This document shows, one piece after another, positions 10,517-24,545 of a stretch of DNA of 64,000 bases. Position 1 is the first letter of the stretch. The number at the start of each line of letters is the position of its first letter. The position numbers and the translations under genes are program-made. The notes beneath the pieces are model-generated. The model did not search any database and was not told the DNA's origin. It saw nothing but the letters and a program-made list of their open reading frames with translations. This DNA is from Leuctra nigra (Eukaryota > Arthropoda > Insecta > Plecoptera > Leuctridae). The stretch spans positions 887,001 through 951,000 of the forward strand of contig CAKOGZ010000083.1 in NCBI GenBank assembly GCA_934045905.1. The letters are read 5' to 3'.

Positions 10517-12714
10517 TAGGCTTATAAATAAAATTATAAAAAAGAACCCCACTCTGCCCCCTTGGAGTCGCCCGACGCTGCCCTGTCAGATTATTATATA
10601 ATAAAGTTAGGTTAATACAGGTTAGCGAAGCGAGCGTAGCTGACTCATCACAAGCTTTAACCTCCATTGACTAAAAAATGGATGAAAACCTAGGAAATGA
10701 GGAAAATCTAAGGAACATTGTTAATTGTTACATTGTTACCTTTGTAGGCTAACCTACATTGTTGGTCAATATACATTGACAAAAAAATGGATGAAAATCT
10801 ATCGGGGGTCGACCCATCAGCTTCTGAATAACATGAACAGTTAATTCCGGCGAATCGGAGAGTCTGACACAAAAAAGTGTTTCTGCACTTTTTAAGCCTC
10901 TCACCATCTACTATATAGGGTAACGTTGTCAACTCTCTTAGAGTAATAGATTCGTCACAAAGTAGGAAACAAATAAAAAAATATCAATATGAGCTACTTC
11001 TAAAGTGGCACCCCCCTATTTTTATCGAATTTTCTTGAAGCCTACACAACGTTATGCCGAGAAATGAAATAAAACACTTTTCGAAAAAAAATAGGCTTAT
11101 AAATAAAATTATAAAAAAGAACCCCACTCTGCCCCCTTGGAGTCGCCCGACGCTGCCCTGTCAGATTATTATATAATAAAGTTAGGTTAATACAGGTTAG
11201 CGAAGCGAGCGTAGCTGACTCATCACAAGCTTTAACCTCCATTGACTAAAAAATGGATGAAAACCTAGGAAATGAGGAAAATCTAAGGAACATTGTTAAT
11301 TGTTACATTGTTACCTTTGTAGGCTAACCTACATTGTTGGTCAATATACATTGACAAAAAAATGGATGAAAATCTATCGGGGGTCGACCCATCAGCTTCT
11401 GAATAACATGAACAGTTAATTCCGGCGAATCGGAGAGTCTGACACAAAAAAGTGTTTCTGCACTTTTTAAGCCTCTCACCATCTACTATATAGGGTAACG
11501 TTGTCAACTCTCTTAGAGTAATAGATTCGTCACAAAGTAGGAAACAAATAAAAAAATATCAATATGAGCTACTTCTAAAGTGGCACCCCCCTATTTTTAT
11601 CGAATTTTCTTGAAGCCTACACAACGTTATGCCGAGAAATGAAATAAAACACTTTTCGAAAAAAAATAGGCTTATAAATAAAATTATAAAAAAGAACCCC
11701 ACTCTGCCCCCTTGGAGTCGCCCGACGCTGCCCTGTCAGATTATTATATAATAAAGTTAGGTTAATACAGGTTAGCGAAGCGAGCGTAGCTGACTCATCA
11801 CAAGCTTTAACCTCCATTGACTAAAAAATGGATGAAAACCTAGGAAATGAGGAAAATCTAAGGAACATTGTTAATTGTTACATTGTTACCTTTGTAGGCT
11901 AACCTACATTGTTGGTCAATATACATTGACAAAAAAATGGATGAAAATCTATCGGGGGTCGACCCATCAGCTTCTGAATAACATAAACAGTTAATTCCGG
12001 CGAATCGGAGAGTCTGACACAAAAAAGTGTTTCTGCACTTTTTAAGCCTCTCACCATCTACTATATAGGGTAACGTTGTCAACTCTCTTAGAGTAATAGA
12101 TTCGTCACAAAGTAGGAAACAAATAAAAAAATATCAATATGAGCTACTTCTTAAGTGGCACCCCCCTATTTTTATCGAATTTTCTTGAAGCCTACACAAC
12201 GTTATGCCGAGAAATGAAATAAAACACTTTTCGAAAATAATAGGCTTAACATTAACATGTAAAAAAAAATCTCCCCTCTGCCTCCTGGAGTCGCCCGACG
12301 TTGCCCGGTCAGATAATTTTATAATAAAGTTAGGTTAGGGTAGGTTAGCGAAGCGAGCGAAGCGAGCGTAGCTGACCCTTAACAAGCTTTAACCTACAGT
12401 GACAAAAAATTGATGAAAACCTATCAGGATTGTGCCCTTCTGCTTCTGAAGGACATAAACTAAGAAATGGGGCGTATCGGAGCGTCTGACAGAAAAAAGT
12501 GTTTCTGCACTTTTTAGGCCTCTCTCCATCATCTATATGGTGTATCATTTTCAGCTCTCTAAGAGTAATAGATTCGTCACAAAGTAGGAAACAAACAAAA
12601 CTTTTTCAATATGACCTACTTCTAAAGTGGCACCCCCCTGTTTTTATCGAATTTTCTTGATGCCTACACAACGTTATGCCGAGAAATGTAATAAAACACT
12701 TTTCGCAAAAAAAA
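10517..12714 (+). repeat. Unit 7: alpha3-beta (2198 bp), second of three
   Basis: Alphas start at 10517, 11092 and 11667, beta at 12241. By eye it is nearly identical to units 6 and 8. The beta shares TTTTTAGGCCTCTC with unit 6. Confidence 0.93.
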
Positions 12715-14911
12715 TAGGCTTATAAATAAAATTATAAAAAAGAACCCCACTCTGCCCCCTTGGAGTCGCCCGACGCTGCCCTGTCAGATTATTATATAAT
12801 AAAGTTAGGTTAATACAGGTTAGCGAAGCGAGCGTAGCTGACTCATCACAAGCTTTAACCTCCATTGACTAAAAAATGGATGAAAACCTAGGAAATGAGG
12901 AAAATCTAAGGAACATTGTTAATTGTTACATTGTTACCTTTGTAGGCTAACCTACATTGTTGGTCAATATACATTGACAAAAAAATGGATGAAAATCTAT
13001 CGGGGGTCGACCCATCAGCTTCTGAATAACATGAACAGTTAATTCCGGCGAATCGGAGAGTCTGACACAAAAAAGTGTTTCTGCACTTTTTAAGCCTCTC
13101 ACCATCTACTATATAGGGTAACGTTGTCAACTCTCTTAGAGTAATAGATTCGTCACAAAGTAGGAAACAAATAAAAAAATATCAATATGAGCTACTTCTA
13201 AAGTGGCACCCCCCTATTTTTATCGAATTTTCTTGAAGCCTACACAACGTTATGCCGAGAAATGAAATAAAACACTTTTCGAAAAAAAATAGGCTTATAA
13301 ATAAAATTATAAAAAAGAACCCCACTCTGCCCCCTTGGAGTCGCCCGACGCTGCCCTGTCAGATTATTATATAATAAAGTTAGGTTAATACAGGTTAGCG
13401 AAGCGAGCGTAGCTGACTCATCACAAGCTTTAACCTCCATTGACTAAAAAATGGATGAAAACCTAGGAAATGAGGAAAATCTAAGGAACATTGTTAATTG
13501 TTACATTGTTACCTTTGTAGGCTAACCTACATTGTTGGTCAATATACATTGACAAAAAAATGGATGAAAATCTATCGGGGGTCGACCCATCAGCTTCTGA
13601 ATAACATGAACAGTTAATTCCGGCGAATCGGAGAGTCTGACACAAAAAAGTGTTTCTGCACTTTTTAAGCCTCTCACCATCTACTATATAGGGTAACGTT
13701 GTCAACTCTCTTAGAGTAATAGATTCGTCACAAAGTAGGAAACAAATAAAAAAATATCAATATGAGCTACTTCTAAAGTGGCACCCCCCTATTTTTATCG
13801 AATTTTCTTGAAGCCTACACAACGTTATGCCGAGAAATGAAATAAAACACTTTTCGAAAAAAAATAGGCTTATAAATAAAATTATAAAAAAGAACCCCAC
13901 TCTGCCCCCTTGGAGTCGCCCGACGCTGCCCTGTCAGATTATTATATAATAAAGTTAGGTTAATACAGGTTAGCGAAGCGAGCGTAGCTGACTCATCACA
14001 AGCTTTAACCTCCATTGACTAAAAAATGGATGAAAACCTAGGAAATGAGGAAAATCTAAGGAACATTGTTAATTGTTACATTGTTACCTTTGTAGGCTAA
14101 CCTACATTGTTGGTCAATATACATTGACAAAAAAATGGATGAAAATCTATCGGGGGTCGACCCATCAGCTTCTGAATAACATAATCAGTTAATTCCGGCG
14201 AATCGGAGAGTCTGACACAAAAAAGTGTTTCTGCACTTTTTAAGCCTCTCACCATCTACTATATAGGGTAACGTTGTCAACTCTCTTAGAGTAATAGATT
14301 CGTCACAAAGTAGGAAACAAATAAAAAAATATCAATATGAGCTACTTCTTAAGTGGCACCCCCCTATTTTTATCGAATTTTCTTGAAGCCTACACAACGT
14401 TATGCCGAGAAATGAAATAAAACACTTTTCGAAAATAATAGGCTTAACATTAACATGTAAAAAAAAATCTCCCCTCTGCCTCCTGGAGTCGCCCGACGTT
14501 GCCCGGTCAGATAATTTTATAATAAAGTTAGGTTAGGGTAGGTTAGCGAAGCGAGCGAAGCGAGCGTAGCTGACCCTTAACAAGCTTTAACCTACAGTGA
14601 CAAAAAATTGATGAAAACCTATCAGGATTGTGCCCTTCTGCTTCTGAAGGACATAAACTAAGAAATGGGGCGTATCGGAGCGTCTGACAGAAAAAAGTGT
14701 TTCTGCACTTTTTAAACCTCTCTCCATCATCTATATGGTGTATCATTTTCAGCTCTCTAAGAGTAATAGATTCGTCACAAAGTAGGAAACAAACAAAACT
14801 TTTTCAATATGACCTACTTCTAAAGTGGCACCCCCCTGTTTTTATCGAATTTTCTTGATGCCTACACAACGATATGCCGAGAAATGTAATAAAACACTTT
14901 TCGCAAAAAAA
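12715..14911 (+). repeat. Unit 8: alpha3-beta (2197 bp), third of three
   Basis: Alphas start at 12715, 13290 and 13865, beta at 14439. The last alpha has CATAATCAG (about 14179). The beta is not the GGCCTCTC type of units 6-7 but the AAACCTCTC plus CGATATGCC type of the beta at 5177. Confidence 0.93.
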
Positions 14912-15967
14912 TAGGCTTATAAATAAAATTATAAAAAAGAACCCCACTCTGCCCCCTTGGAGTCGCCCGACGCTGCCCTGTCAGATTATTATATAATAAA
15001 GTAAGGTTAATACAGGTTAGCGAAGCGAGCGTAGCTGACTCATCACAAGCTTTAACCTCCATTGACTAAAAAATGGATGAAAACCTAGGAAATGAGGAAA
15101 ATCTAAGGAACATTGTTAATTGTTACATTGTTACCTTTGTAGGCTAACCTACATTGTTGGTCAATATACATTGACAAAAAAATGGATGAAAATCTATCGG
15201 GGGTCGACCCATCAGCTTCTGAATAACATGAACAGTTAATTCCGGCGAATCGGAGAGTCTGACACAAAAAAGTGTTTCTGCACTTTTTAAGCCTCTCACC
15301 ATCTACTATATAGGGTAACGTTGTCAACTCTCTTAGAGTAATAGATTCGTCACAAAGTAGGAAACAAATAAAAAAATATCAATATGAGCTACTTCTTAAG
15401 TGGCACCCCCCTATTTTTATCGAATTTTCTTGAAGCCTACACAACGTTATGCCGAGAAATGAAATAAAACACTTTTCGAAAATAATAGGCTTAACATTAA
15501 CATGTAAAAAAAAATCTCCCCTCTGCCTCCTGGAGTCGCCCGACGTTGCCCGGTCAGATAATTTTATAATGAAGTTAGGTTAGGGTAGGTTAGCGAAGCG
15601 AGCGAAGCGAGCGAAGCGAGCGTAGCTGACCCTTAACAAGCTTTAACCTACAGTGACAAAAAATTGATGAAAACCTATCAGGATTGTGCCCTTCTGCTTC
15701 TGAAGGACATAAACTAAGAAATGCGGCGTATCGGAGCGTCTGACAGAAAAAAGTGTTTCTGCACATTTTAAGCCTCTCTCCATCAACTATATGGTGTATC
15801 ATTTTCAGCTCTCTAAGAGTAATAAATTCGTCACAAAGTAGGAAACAAACAAAACTTTTTCAATATGACCTACTTCTAAAGTGGCACCCCCCTGTTTTTA
15901 TCGAATTTTCTTGATGCCTACACAACGTTATGCCGAGAAATGTAATAAAACACTTTTCGAAAAAAAA
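14912..15967 (+). repeat. Unit 9: alpha-beta (1056 bp)
   Basis: Alpha starts at 14912 and beta at 15486. It is 9 bp longer than usual because the beta has three GCGAAGCGA copies (about 15593-15622). It corresponds to unit 4 at an offset of 9262 bp. Confidence 0.92.
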
Positions 15968-17588
15968 TAGGATTATAAATAAAATTATAAAAAAGAACCC
16001 CACTCTGCCCCCTTGGAGTCGCCCGACGCTGCCCTGTCAGATTATTATATAATAAAGTTAGGTTAATACAGGTTAGCGAAGCGAGCGTAGCTGACTCATC
16101 ACAAGCTTTAACCTCCATTGACTAAAAAATGGATGAAAACCTAGGAAATGAGGAAAATCTAAGGAACATTGTTAATTGTTACATTGTTAACTTTGTAGGC
16201 TAACCTACATTGTTGGTCAATATACATTGACAAAAAAATGGATGAAAATCTATCGGGGGTCGACCCATCAGCTTCTGAATAACATGAACAGTTAATTCCG
16301 GCGAATCGGAGAGTCTGACATAAAAAAGTGTTTCTGCACTTTTTAAGCCTCTCACCATCTACTATATAGGGTAACGTTGTCAACTCTCTTAGAGTAATAG
16401 ATTCGTCACAAAGTAGGAAACAAATAAAAAAATATCAATATGAGCTACTTCTAAAGTGGCACCCCCCTATTTTTATCGAATTTTCTTGAAGCCTACACAA
16501 CGTTATGCCGAGAAATGAAATAAAACACTTTTCGAAAATAATAGGCTTATAAATAAAATTATAAAAAAGAACCCCACTCTGCCCCCTTGGAGTCGCCCGA
16601 CGCTGCCCTGTCAGATTATTATATAATAAAGTAAGGTTAATACAGGTTAGCGAAGCGAGCGTAGCTGACTCATCACAAGCTTTAACCTCCATTGACTAAA
16701 AAATGGATGAAAACCTAGGAAATGAGGAAAATCTAAGGAACATTGTTAATTGTTACATTGTTACCTTTGTAGGCTAACCTACATTGTTGGTCAATATACA
16801 TTGACAAAAAAATGGATGAAAATCTATCGGGGGTCGACCCATCAGCTTCTGAATAACATAAACAGTTTATTCCGGCGAATCGGAGAGTCTGACACAAAAA
16901 AGTGTTTCTGCACTTTTTAAGCCTCTCACCATCTACTATATAGGGTAACGTTGTCAACTCTCTTAGAGTAATAGATTCGTCACAAAGTAGGAAACAAATA
17001 AAAAAATATCAATATGAGCTACTTCTTAAGTGGCACCCCCCTATTTTTATCGAATTTTCTTGAAGCCTACACAACGTTATGCCGAGAAATAAAATAAAAC
17101 ACTTTTCGAAAATAATAGGCTTAACATTAACATGTAAAAAAAAATCTCCCCTCTGCCTCCTGGAGTCGCCCGACGTTGCCCGGTCAGATAATTTTATAAT
17201 AAAGTTAGGTTAGGGTAGGTTAGCGAAGCGAGCGAAGCGAGCGTAGCTGACCCTTAACAAGCTTTAACCTACAGTGACAAAAAATTGATGAAAACCTATC
17301 AGGATTGTGCCCTTCTGCTTCTGAAGTACATAAACTAAGAAATGGGGCGTATCGGAGCGTCTGACAAAAAAAAGTGTTTCTGCACTTTTTAAGCCTCTCT
17401 CCATCATCTATATGGTGTATCATTTTCAGCTCTCTAAGAGTAATAGATTCGTCACAAAGTAGGAAACAAACAAAACTTTTTCAATATGACCTACTTCTAA
17501 AGTGGCACCCCCCTGTTTTTATCGAATTTTCTTGATGCCTACACAACGTTATGCCGAGAAATGTAATAAAACACTTTTCGCAAAAAAA
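15968..17588 (+). repeat. Unit 10: alpha2-beta (1621 bp)
   Basis: Alphas start at 15968 and 16542, beta at 17116. The start reads TAGGATTATAAAT instead of TAGGCTTATAAAT, a variant that also marks units 12, 15 and 18. The beta has GAAGTACATAAAC and TGACAAAAAAAAGTG. Confidence 0.93.
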
Positions 17589-18635
17589 TAGGCTTATAAA
17601 TAAAATTATAAAAAAGAACCCCACTCTGCCCCCTTGGAGTCGCCCGACGCTGCCCTGTCAGATTATTATATAATAAAGTTAGGTTAATACAGGTTAGCGA
17701 AGCGAGCGTAGCTGACTCATAACAAGCTTTAACCTCCATTGACTAAAAAATGGATGAAAACCTAGGAAATGAGGAAAATCTAAGGAACATTGTTAATTGT
17801 TACATTGTTACCTTTGTAGGCTAACCTACATTGTTGGTCAATATACATTGACAAAAAAATGGATGAAAATCTATCGGGGGTCGACCCATCAGCTTCTGAA
17901 TAACATGAACAGTTAATTCCGGCGAATCGGAGAGTCTGACACAAAAAAGTGTTTCTGCACTTTTTAAGCCTCTCACCATCCACTATATAGGGTAACGTTG
18001 TCAACTCTCTTAGAGTAATAGATTCGTCACAAAGTAGGAAACAAATAAAAAAATATCAATATGAGCTACTTCTTAAGTGGCACCCCCCTATTTTTATCGA
18101 ATTTTCTTGAAGCCTACACAACGTTATGCCGAGAAATGAAATAAAACACTTTTCGAAAATAATAGGCTTAACATTAACATGTAAAAAAAAATCTCCCCTC
18201 TGCCTCCTGGAGTCGCCCGACGTTGCCCGGTCAGATAATTTTATAATAAAGTTAGGTTAGGGTAGGTTAGCGAAGCGAGCGAAGCGAGCGTAGCTGACCC
18301 TTAACAAGCTTTAACCTACAGTGACAAAAAATTGATAAAAACCTATCAGGATTGTGCCCTTCTGCTTCTGAAGGACATAAACTAAGAAATGCGGCGTATC
18401 GGAGCGTCTGACAGAAAAAAGTGTTTCTGCACATTTTAAGCCTCTCTCCATCAACTATATGGTGTATCATTTTCAGCTCTCTAAGAGTAATAAATTCGTC
18501 ACAAAGTAGGAAACAAACAAAACTTTTTCAATATGACCTACTTCTAAAGTGGCACCCCCCTGTTTTTATCGAATTTTCTTGATGCCTACACAACGTTATG
18601 CCGAGAAATGTAATAAAACACTTTTCGAAAAAAAA
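17589..18635 (+). repeat. Unit 11: alpha-beta (1047 bp)
   Basis: Alpha starts at 17589 and beta at 18163. The alpha has CTCATAACAAGC and CACCATCCACTATATAGG, both shared with units 13 and 16. The beta has ATTGATAAAAACC and the CACATTTTAAG subtype marker. Confidence 0.92.
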
Positions 18636-20256
18636 TAGGATTATAAATAAAATTATAAAAAAGAACCCCACTCTGCCCCCTTGGAGTCGCCCGACGCTGC
18701 CCTGTCAGATTATTATATAATAAAGTTAGGTTAATACAGGTTAGCGAAGCGAGCGTAGCTGACTCATCACAAGCTTTAACCTCCATTGACTAAAAAATGG
18801 ATGAAAACCTAGGAAATGAGGAAAATCTAAGGAACATTGTTAATTGTTACATTGTTAACTTTGTAGGCTAACCTACATTGTTGGTCAATATACATTGACA
18901 AAAAAATGGATGAAAATCTATCGGGGGTCGACCCATCAGCTTCTGAATAACATGAACAGTTAATTCCGGCGAATCGGAGAGTCTGACATAAAAAAGTGTT
19001 TCTGCACTTTTTAAGCCTCTCACCATCTACTATATAGGGTAACGTTGTCAACTCTCTTAGAGTAATAGATTCGTCACAAAGTAGGAAACAAATAAAAAAA
19101 TATCAATATGAGCTACTTCTAAAGTGGCACCCCCCTATTTTTATCGAATTTTCTTGAAGCCTACACAACGTTATGCCGAGAAATGAAATAAAACACTTTT
19201 CGAAAATAATAGGCTTATAAATAAAATTATAAAAAAGAACCCCACTCTGCCCCCTTGGAGTCGCCCGACGCTGCCCTGTCAGATTATTATATAATAAAGT
19301 AAGGTTAATACAGGTTAGCGAAGCGAGCGTAGCTGACTCATCACAAGCTTTAACCTCCATTGACTAAAAAATGGATGAAAACCTAGGAAATGAGGAAAAT
19401 CTAAGGAACATTGTTAATTGTTACATTGTTACCTTTGTAGGCTAACCTACATTGTTGGTCAATATACATTGACAAAAAAATGGATGAAAATCTATCGGGG
19501 GTCGACCCATCAGCTTCTGAATAACATAAACAGTTAATTCCGGCGAATCGGAGAGTCTGACACAAAAAAGTGTTTCTGCACTTTTTAAGCCTCTCACCAT
19601 CTACTATATAGGGTAACGTTGTCAACTCTCTTAGAGTAATAGATTCGTCACAAAGTAGGAAACAAATAAAAAAATATCAATATGAGCTACTTCTTAAGTG
19701 GCACCCCCCTATTTTTATCGAATTTTCTTGAAGCCTACACAACGTTATGCCGAGAAATGAAATAAAACACTTTTCGAAAATAATAGGCTTAACATTAACA
19801 TGTAAAAAAAAATCTCCCCTCTGCCTCCTGGAGTCGCCCGACGTTGCCCGGTCAGATAATTTTATAATAAAGTTAGGTTAGGGTAGGTTAGCGAAGCGAG
19901 CGAAGCGAGCGTAGCTGACCCTTAACAAGCTTTAACCTACAGTGACAAAAAATTGATGAAAACCTATCAGGATTGTGCCCTTCTGCTTCTGAAGGACATA
20001 AACTAAGAAATGGGGCGTATCGGAGCGTCTGACAAAAAAAAGTGTTTCTGCACTTTTTAAGCCTCTCTCCATCATCTATATGGTGTATCATTTTCAGCTC
20101 TCTAAGAGTAATAGATTCGTCACAAAGTAGGAAACAAACAAAACTTTTTCAATATGACCTACTTCTAAAGTGGCACCCCCCTGTTTTTATCGAATTTTCT
20201 TGATGCCTACACAACGTTATGCCGAGAAATGTAATAAAACACTTTTCGCAAAAAAA
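18636..20256 (+). repeat. Unit 12: alpha2-beta (1621 bp)
   Basis: Alphas start at 18636 and 19210, beta at 19784. It carries the GATTATAAAT start and GTTAACTTTG, and is the first unit of the 4290-bp super-repeat. Confidence 0.93.
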
Positions 20257-21303
20257 TAGGCTTATAAATAAAATTATAAAAAAGAACCCCACTCTGCCCC
20301 CTTGGAGTCGCCCGACGCTGCCCTGTCAGATTATTATATAATAAAGTTAGGTTAATACAGGTTAGCGAAGCGAGCGTAGCTGACTCATAACAAGCTTTAA
20401 CCTCCATTGACTAAAAAATGGATGAAAACCTAGGAAATGAGGAAAATCTAAGGAACATTGTTAATTGTTACATTGTTACCTTTGTAGGCTAACCTACATT
20501 GTTGGTCAATATACATTGACAAAAAAATGGATGAAAATCTATCGGGGGTCGACCCATCAGCTTCTGAATAACATGTACAGTTAATTCCGGCGAATCGGAG
20601 AGTCTGACACAAAAAAGTGTTTCTGCACTTTTTAAGCCTCTCACCATCCACTATATAGGGTAACGTTGTCAACTCTCTTAGAGTAATAGATTCGTCACAA
20701 AGTAGGAAACAAATAAAAAAATATCAATATGAGCTACTTCTTAAGTGGCACCCCCCTATTTTTATCGAATTTTCTTGAAGCCTACACAACGTTATGCCGA
20801 GAAATGAAATAAAACACTTTTCGAAAATAATAGGCTTAACATTAACATGTAAAAAAAAATCTCCCCTCTGCCTCCTGGAGTCGCCCGACGTTGCCCGGTC
20901 AGATAATTTTATAATAAAGTTAGGTTAGGGTAGGTTAGCGAAGCGAGCGAAGCGAGCGTAGCTGACCCTTAACAAGCTTTAACCTACAGTGACAAAAAAT
21001 TGATGAAAACCTATCAGGATTGTGCCCTTCTGCTTCTGAAGGACATAAACTAAGAAATGGGGCGTATCGGAGCGTCTGACAGAAAAAAGTGTTTCTGCAC
21101 TTTTTAAGCCTCTCTCCATCATCTATATGGTGTATCATTTTCAGCTCTCTAAGAGTAATAGATTCGTCACAAAGTAGGAAACAAACAAAACTTTTTCAAT
21201 ATGACCTACTTCTAAAGTGGCACCCCCCTGTTTTTATCGAATTTTCTTGATGCCTACACAACGTTATGCCGAGAAATGTAATAAAACACTTTTCGAAAAA
21301 AAA
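20257..21303 (+). repeat. Unit 13: alpha-beta (1047 bp)
   Basis: Alpha starts at 20257 and beta at 20831. It has CTCATAACAAGC, CACCATCCAC and a private CATGTACAG (about 20574). It is the second unit of the 4290-bp super-repeat. Confidence 0.92.
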
Positions 21304-22925
21304 TAGGCTTATAAATAAAATTATAAAAAAGAACCCCACTCTGCCCCCTTGGAGTCGCCCGACGCTGCCCTGTCAGATTATTATATAATAAAGTTAGGTT
21401 AATACAGGTTAGCGAAGCGAGCGTAGCTGACTCATCACAAGCTTTAACCTCCATTGACTAAAAAATGGATGAAAACCTAGGAAATGAGGAAAATCTAAGG
21501 AACATTGTTAATTGTTACATTGTTACCTTTGTAGGCTAACCTACATTGTTGGTCAATATACATTGACAAAAAAATGGATGAAAATCTATCGGGGGTCGAC
21601 CCATCAGCTTCTGAATAACATGAACAGTTAATTCCGGCGAATCGGAGAGTCTGACACAAAAAAGTGTTTCTGCACTTTTTAAGCCTCTCACCATCTACTA
21701 TATAGGGTAACGTTGTCAACTCTCTTAGAGTAATAGATTCGTCACAAAGTAGGAAACAAATAAAAAAATATCAATATGAGCTACTTCTAAAGTGGCACCC
21801 TCCTATTTTTATCGAATTTTCTTGAAGCCTACACAACGTTATGCCGAGAAATGAAATAAAACACTTTTCGAAAAAAAATAGGCTTATAAATAAAATTATA
21901 AAAAAGAACCCCACTCTGCCCCCTTGGAGTCGCCCGACGCTGCCCTGTCAGATTATTATATAATAAAGTAAGGTTAATACAGGTTAGCGAAGCGAGCGTA
22001 GCTGACTCATCACAAGCTTTAACCTCCATTGACTAAAAAATGGATGAAAACCTAGGAAATGAGGAAAATCTAAGGAACATTGTTAATTGTTACATTGTTA
22101 CCTTTGTAGGCTAACCTACATTGTTGGTCAATATACATTGACAAAAAAAAGGATGAAAATCTATCGGGGGTCGACCCATCAGCTTCTGAATAACATAAAC
22201 AGTTAATTCCGGCGAATCGGAGAGTCTGACACAAAAAAGTGTTTCTGCACTTTTTAAGCCTCTCACCATCTACTATATAGGGTAACGTTGTCAACTCTCT
22301 TAGAGTAATAGATTCGTCACAAAGTAGGAAACAAATAAAAAAATATCAATATGAGCTACTTCTTAAGTGGCACCCCCCTATTTTTATCGAATTTTCTTGA
22401 AGCCTACACAACGTTATGCCGAGAAATGAAATAAAACACTTTTCGAAAATAATAGGCTTAACATTAACATGTAAAAAAAAATCTCCCCTCTGCCTCCTGG
22501 AGTCGCCCGACGTTGCCCGGTCAGATAATTTTATAATAAAGTTAGGTTAGGGTAGGTTAGCGAAGCGAGCGAAGCGAGCGTAGCTGACCCTTAACAAGCT
22601 TTAACCTACAGTGACAAAAAATTGATGAAAACCTATCAGGATTGTGCCCTTCTGCTTCTGAAGGACATAAACTAAGAAATGCGGCGTATCGGAGCGTCTG
22701 ACAGAAAAAAGTGTTTCTGCACATTTTAAGCCTCTCTCCATCAACTATATGGTGTATCATTTTCAGCTCTCTAAGAGTAATAAATTCGTCACAAAGTAGG
22801 AAACAAACAAAACTTTTTCAATATGACCTACTTCTAAAGTGGCACCCCCCTGTTTTTATCGAATTTTCTTGATGCCTACACAACGTTATGCCGAGAAATG
22901 TAATAAAACACTTTTCGAAAAAAAA
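21304..22925 (+). repeat. Unit 14: alpha2-beta (1622 bp)
   Basis: Alphas start at 21304 and 21879, beta at 22453. It has GGCACCCTCCTATT (about 21793) and GACAAAAAAAAGGATG (about 22141), both recurring 4290 bp later. The beta is the CACATTTTAAG subtype. Confidence 0.93.
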
Positions 22926-24545
22926 TAGGATTATAAATAAAATTATAAAAAAGAACCCCACTCTGCCCCCTTGGAGTCGCCCGACGCTGCCCTGTCAGAT
23001 TATTATATAATAAAGTTAGGTTAATACAGGTTAGCGAAGCGAGCGTAGCTGACTCATCACAAGCTTTAACCTCCATTGACTAAAAAATGGATGAAAACCT
23101 AGGAAATGAGGAAAATCTAAGGAACATTGTTAATTGTTACATTGTTAACTTTGTAGGCTAACCTACATTGTTGGTCAATATACATTGACAAAAAAATGGA
23201 TGAAAATCTATCGGGGGTCGACCCATCAGCTTCTGAATAACATGAACAGTTAATTCCGGCGAATCGGAGAGTCTGACATAAAAAAGTGTTTCTGCACTTT
23301 TTAAGCCTCTCACCATCTACTATATAGGGTAACGTTGTCAACTCTCTTAGAGTAATAGATTCGTCACAAAGTAGGAAACAAATAAAAAAATATCAATATG
23401 AGCTACTTCTAAAGTGGCACCCCCCTATTTTTATCGAATTTTCTTGAAGCCTACACAACGTTATGCCGAGAAATGAAATAAAACACTTTTCGAAAATAAT
23501 AGGCTTATAAATAAAATTATAAAAAAGAACCTTACTCTGCCCCCTTGGAGTCGCCCGACGCTGCCCTGTCAGATTATTATATAATAAAGTAAGGTTAATA
23601 CAGGTTAGCGAAGCGAGCGTAGCTGACTCATCACAAGCTTTAACCTCCATTGACTAAAAAATGGATGAAAACCTAGGAAATGAGGAAAATCTAAGGAACA
23701 TTGTTAATTGTTACATTGTTACCTTTGTAGGCTAACCTACATTGTTGGTCAATATACATTGACAAAAAAATGGATGAAAATCTATCGGGGGTCGACCCAT
23801 CAGCTTCTGAATAACATAAACAGTTAATTCCGGCGAATCGGAGAGTCTGACACAAAAAAGTGTTTCTGCACTTTTTAAGCCTCTCACCATCTACTATATA
23901 GGGTAACGTTGTCAACTCTCTTAGAGTAATAGATTCGTCACAAAGTAGGAAACAAATAAAAAAATATCAATATGAGCTACTTCTTAAGTGGCACCCCCCT
24001 ATTTTTATCGAATTTTCTTGAAGCCTACACAACGTTATGCCGAGAAATGAAATAAAACACTTTTCGAAAATAATAGGCTTAACATCACATGTAAAAAAAA
24101 ATCTCCCCTCTGCCTCCTGGAGTCGCCCGACGTTGCCCGGTCAGATAATTTTATAATAAAGTTAGGTTAGGGTAGGTTAGCGAAGCGAGCGAAGCGAGCG
24201 TAGCTGACCCTTAACAAGCTTTAACCTACAGTGACAAAAAATTGATGAAAACCTATCAGGATTGTGCCCTTCTGCTTCTGAAGGACATAAACTAAGAAAT
24301 GGGGCGTATCGGAGCGTCTGACAAAAAAAAGTGTTTCTGCACTTTTTAAGCCTCTCTCCATCATCTATATGGTGTATCATTTTCAGCTCTCTAAGAGTAA
24401 TAGATTCGTCACAAAGTAGGAAACAAACAAAACTTTTTCAATATGACCTACTTCTAAAGTGGCACCCCCCTGTTTTTATCGAATTTTCTTGATGCCTACA
24501 CAACGTTATGCCGAGAAATGTAATAAAACACTTTTCGCAAAAAAA
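22926..24545 (+). repeat. Unit 15: alpha2-beta (1620 bp)
   Basis: Alphas start at 22926 and 23500, beta at 24074. Private changes are AAGAACCTTACTCTGC (about 23526) and AACATCACATG at the beta start (one base shorter). Confidence 0.93.
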
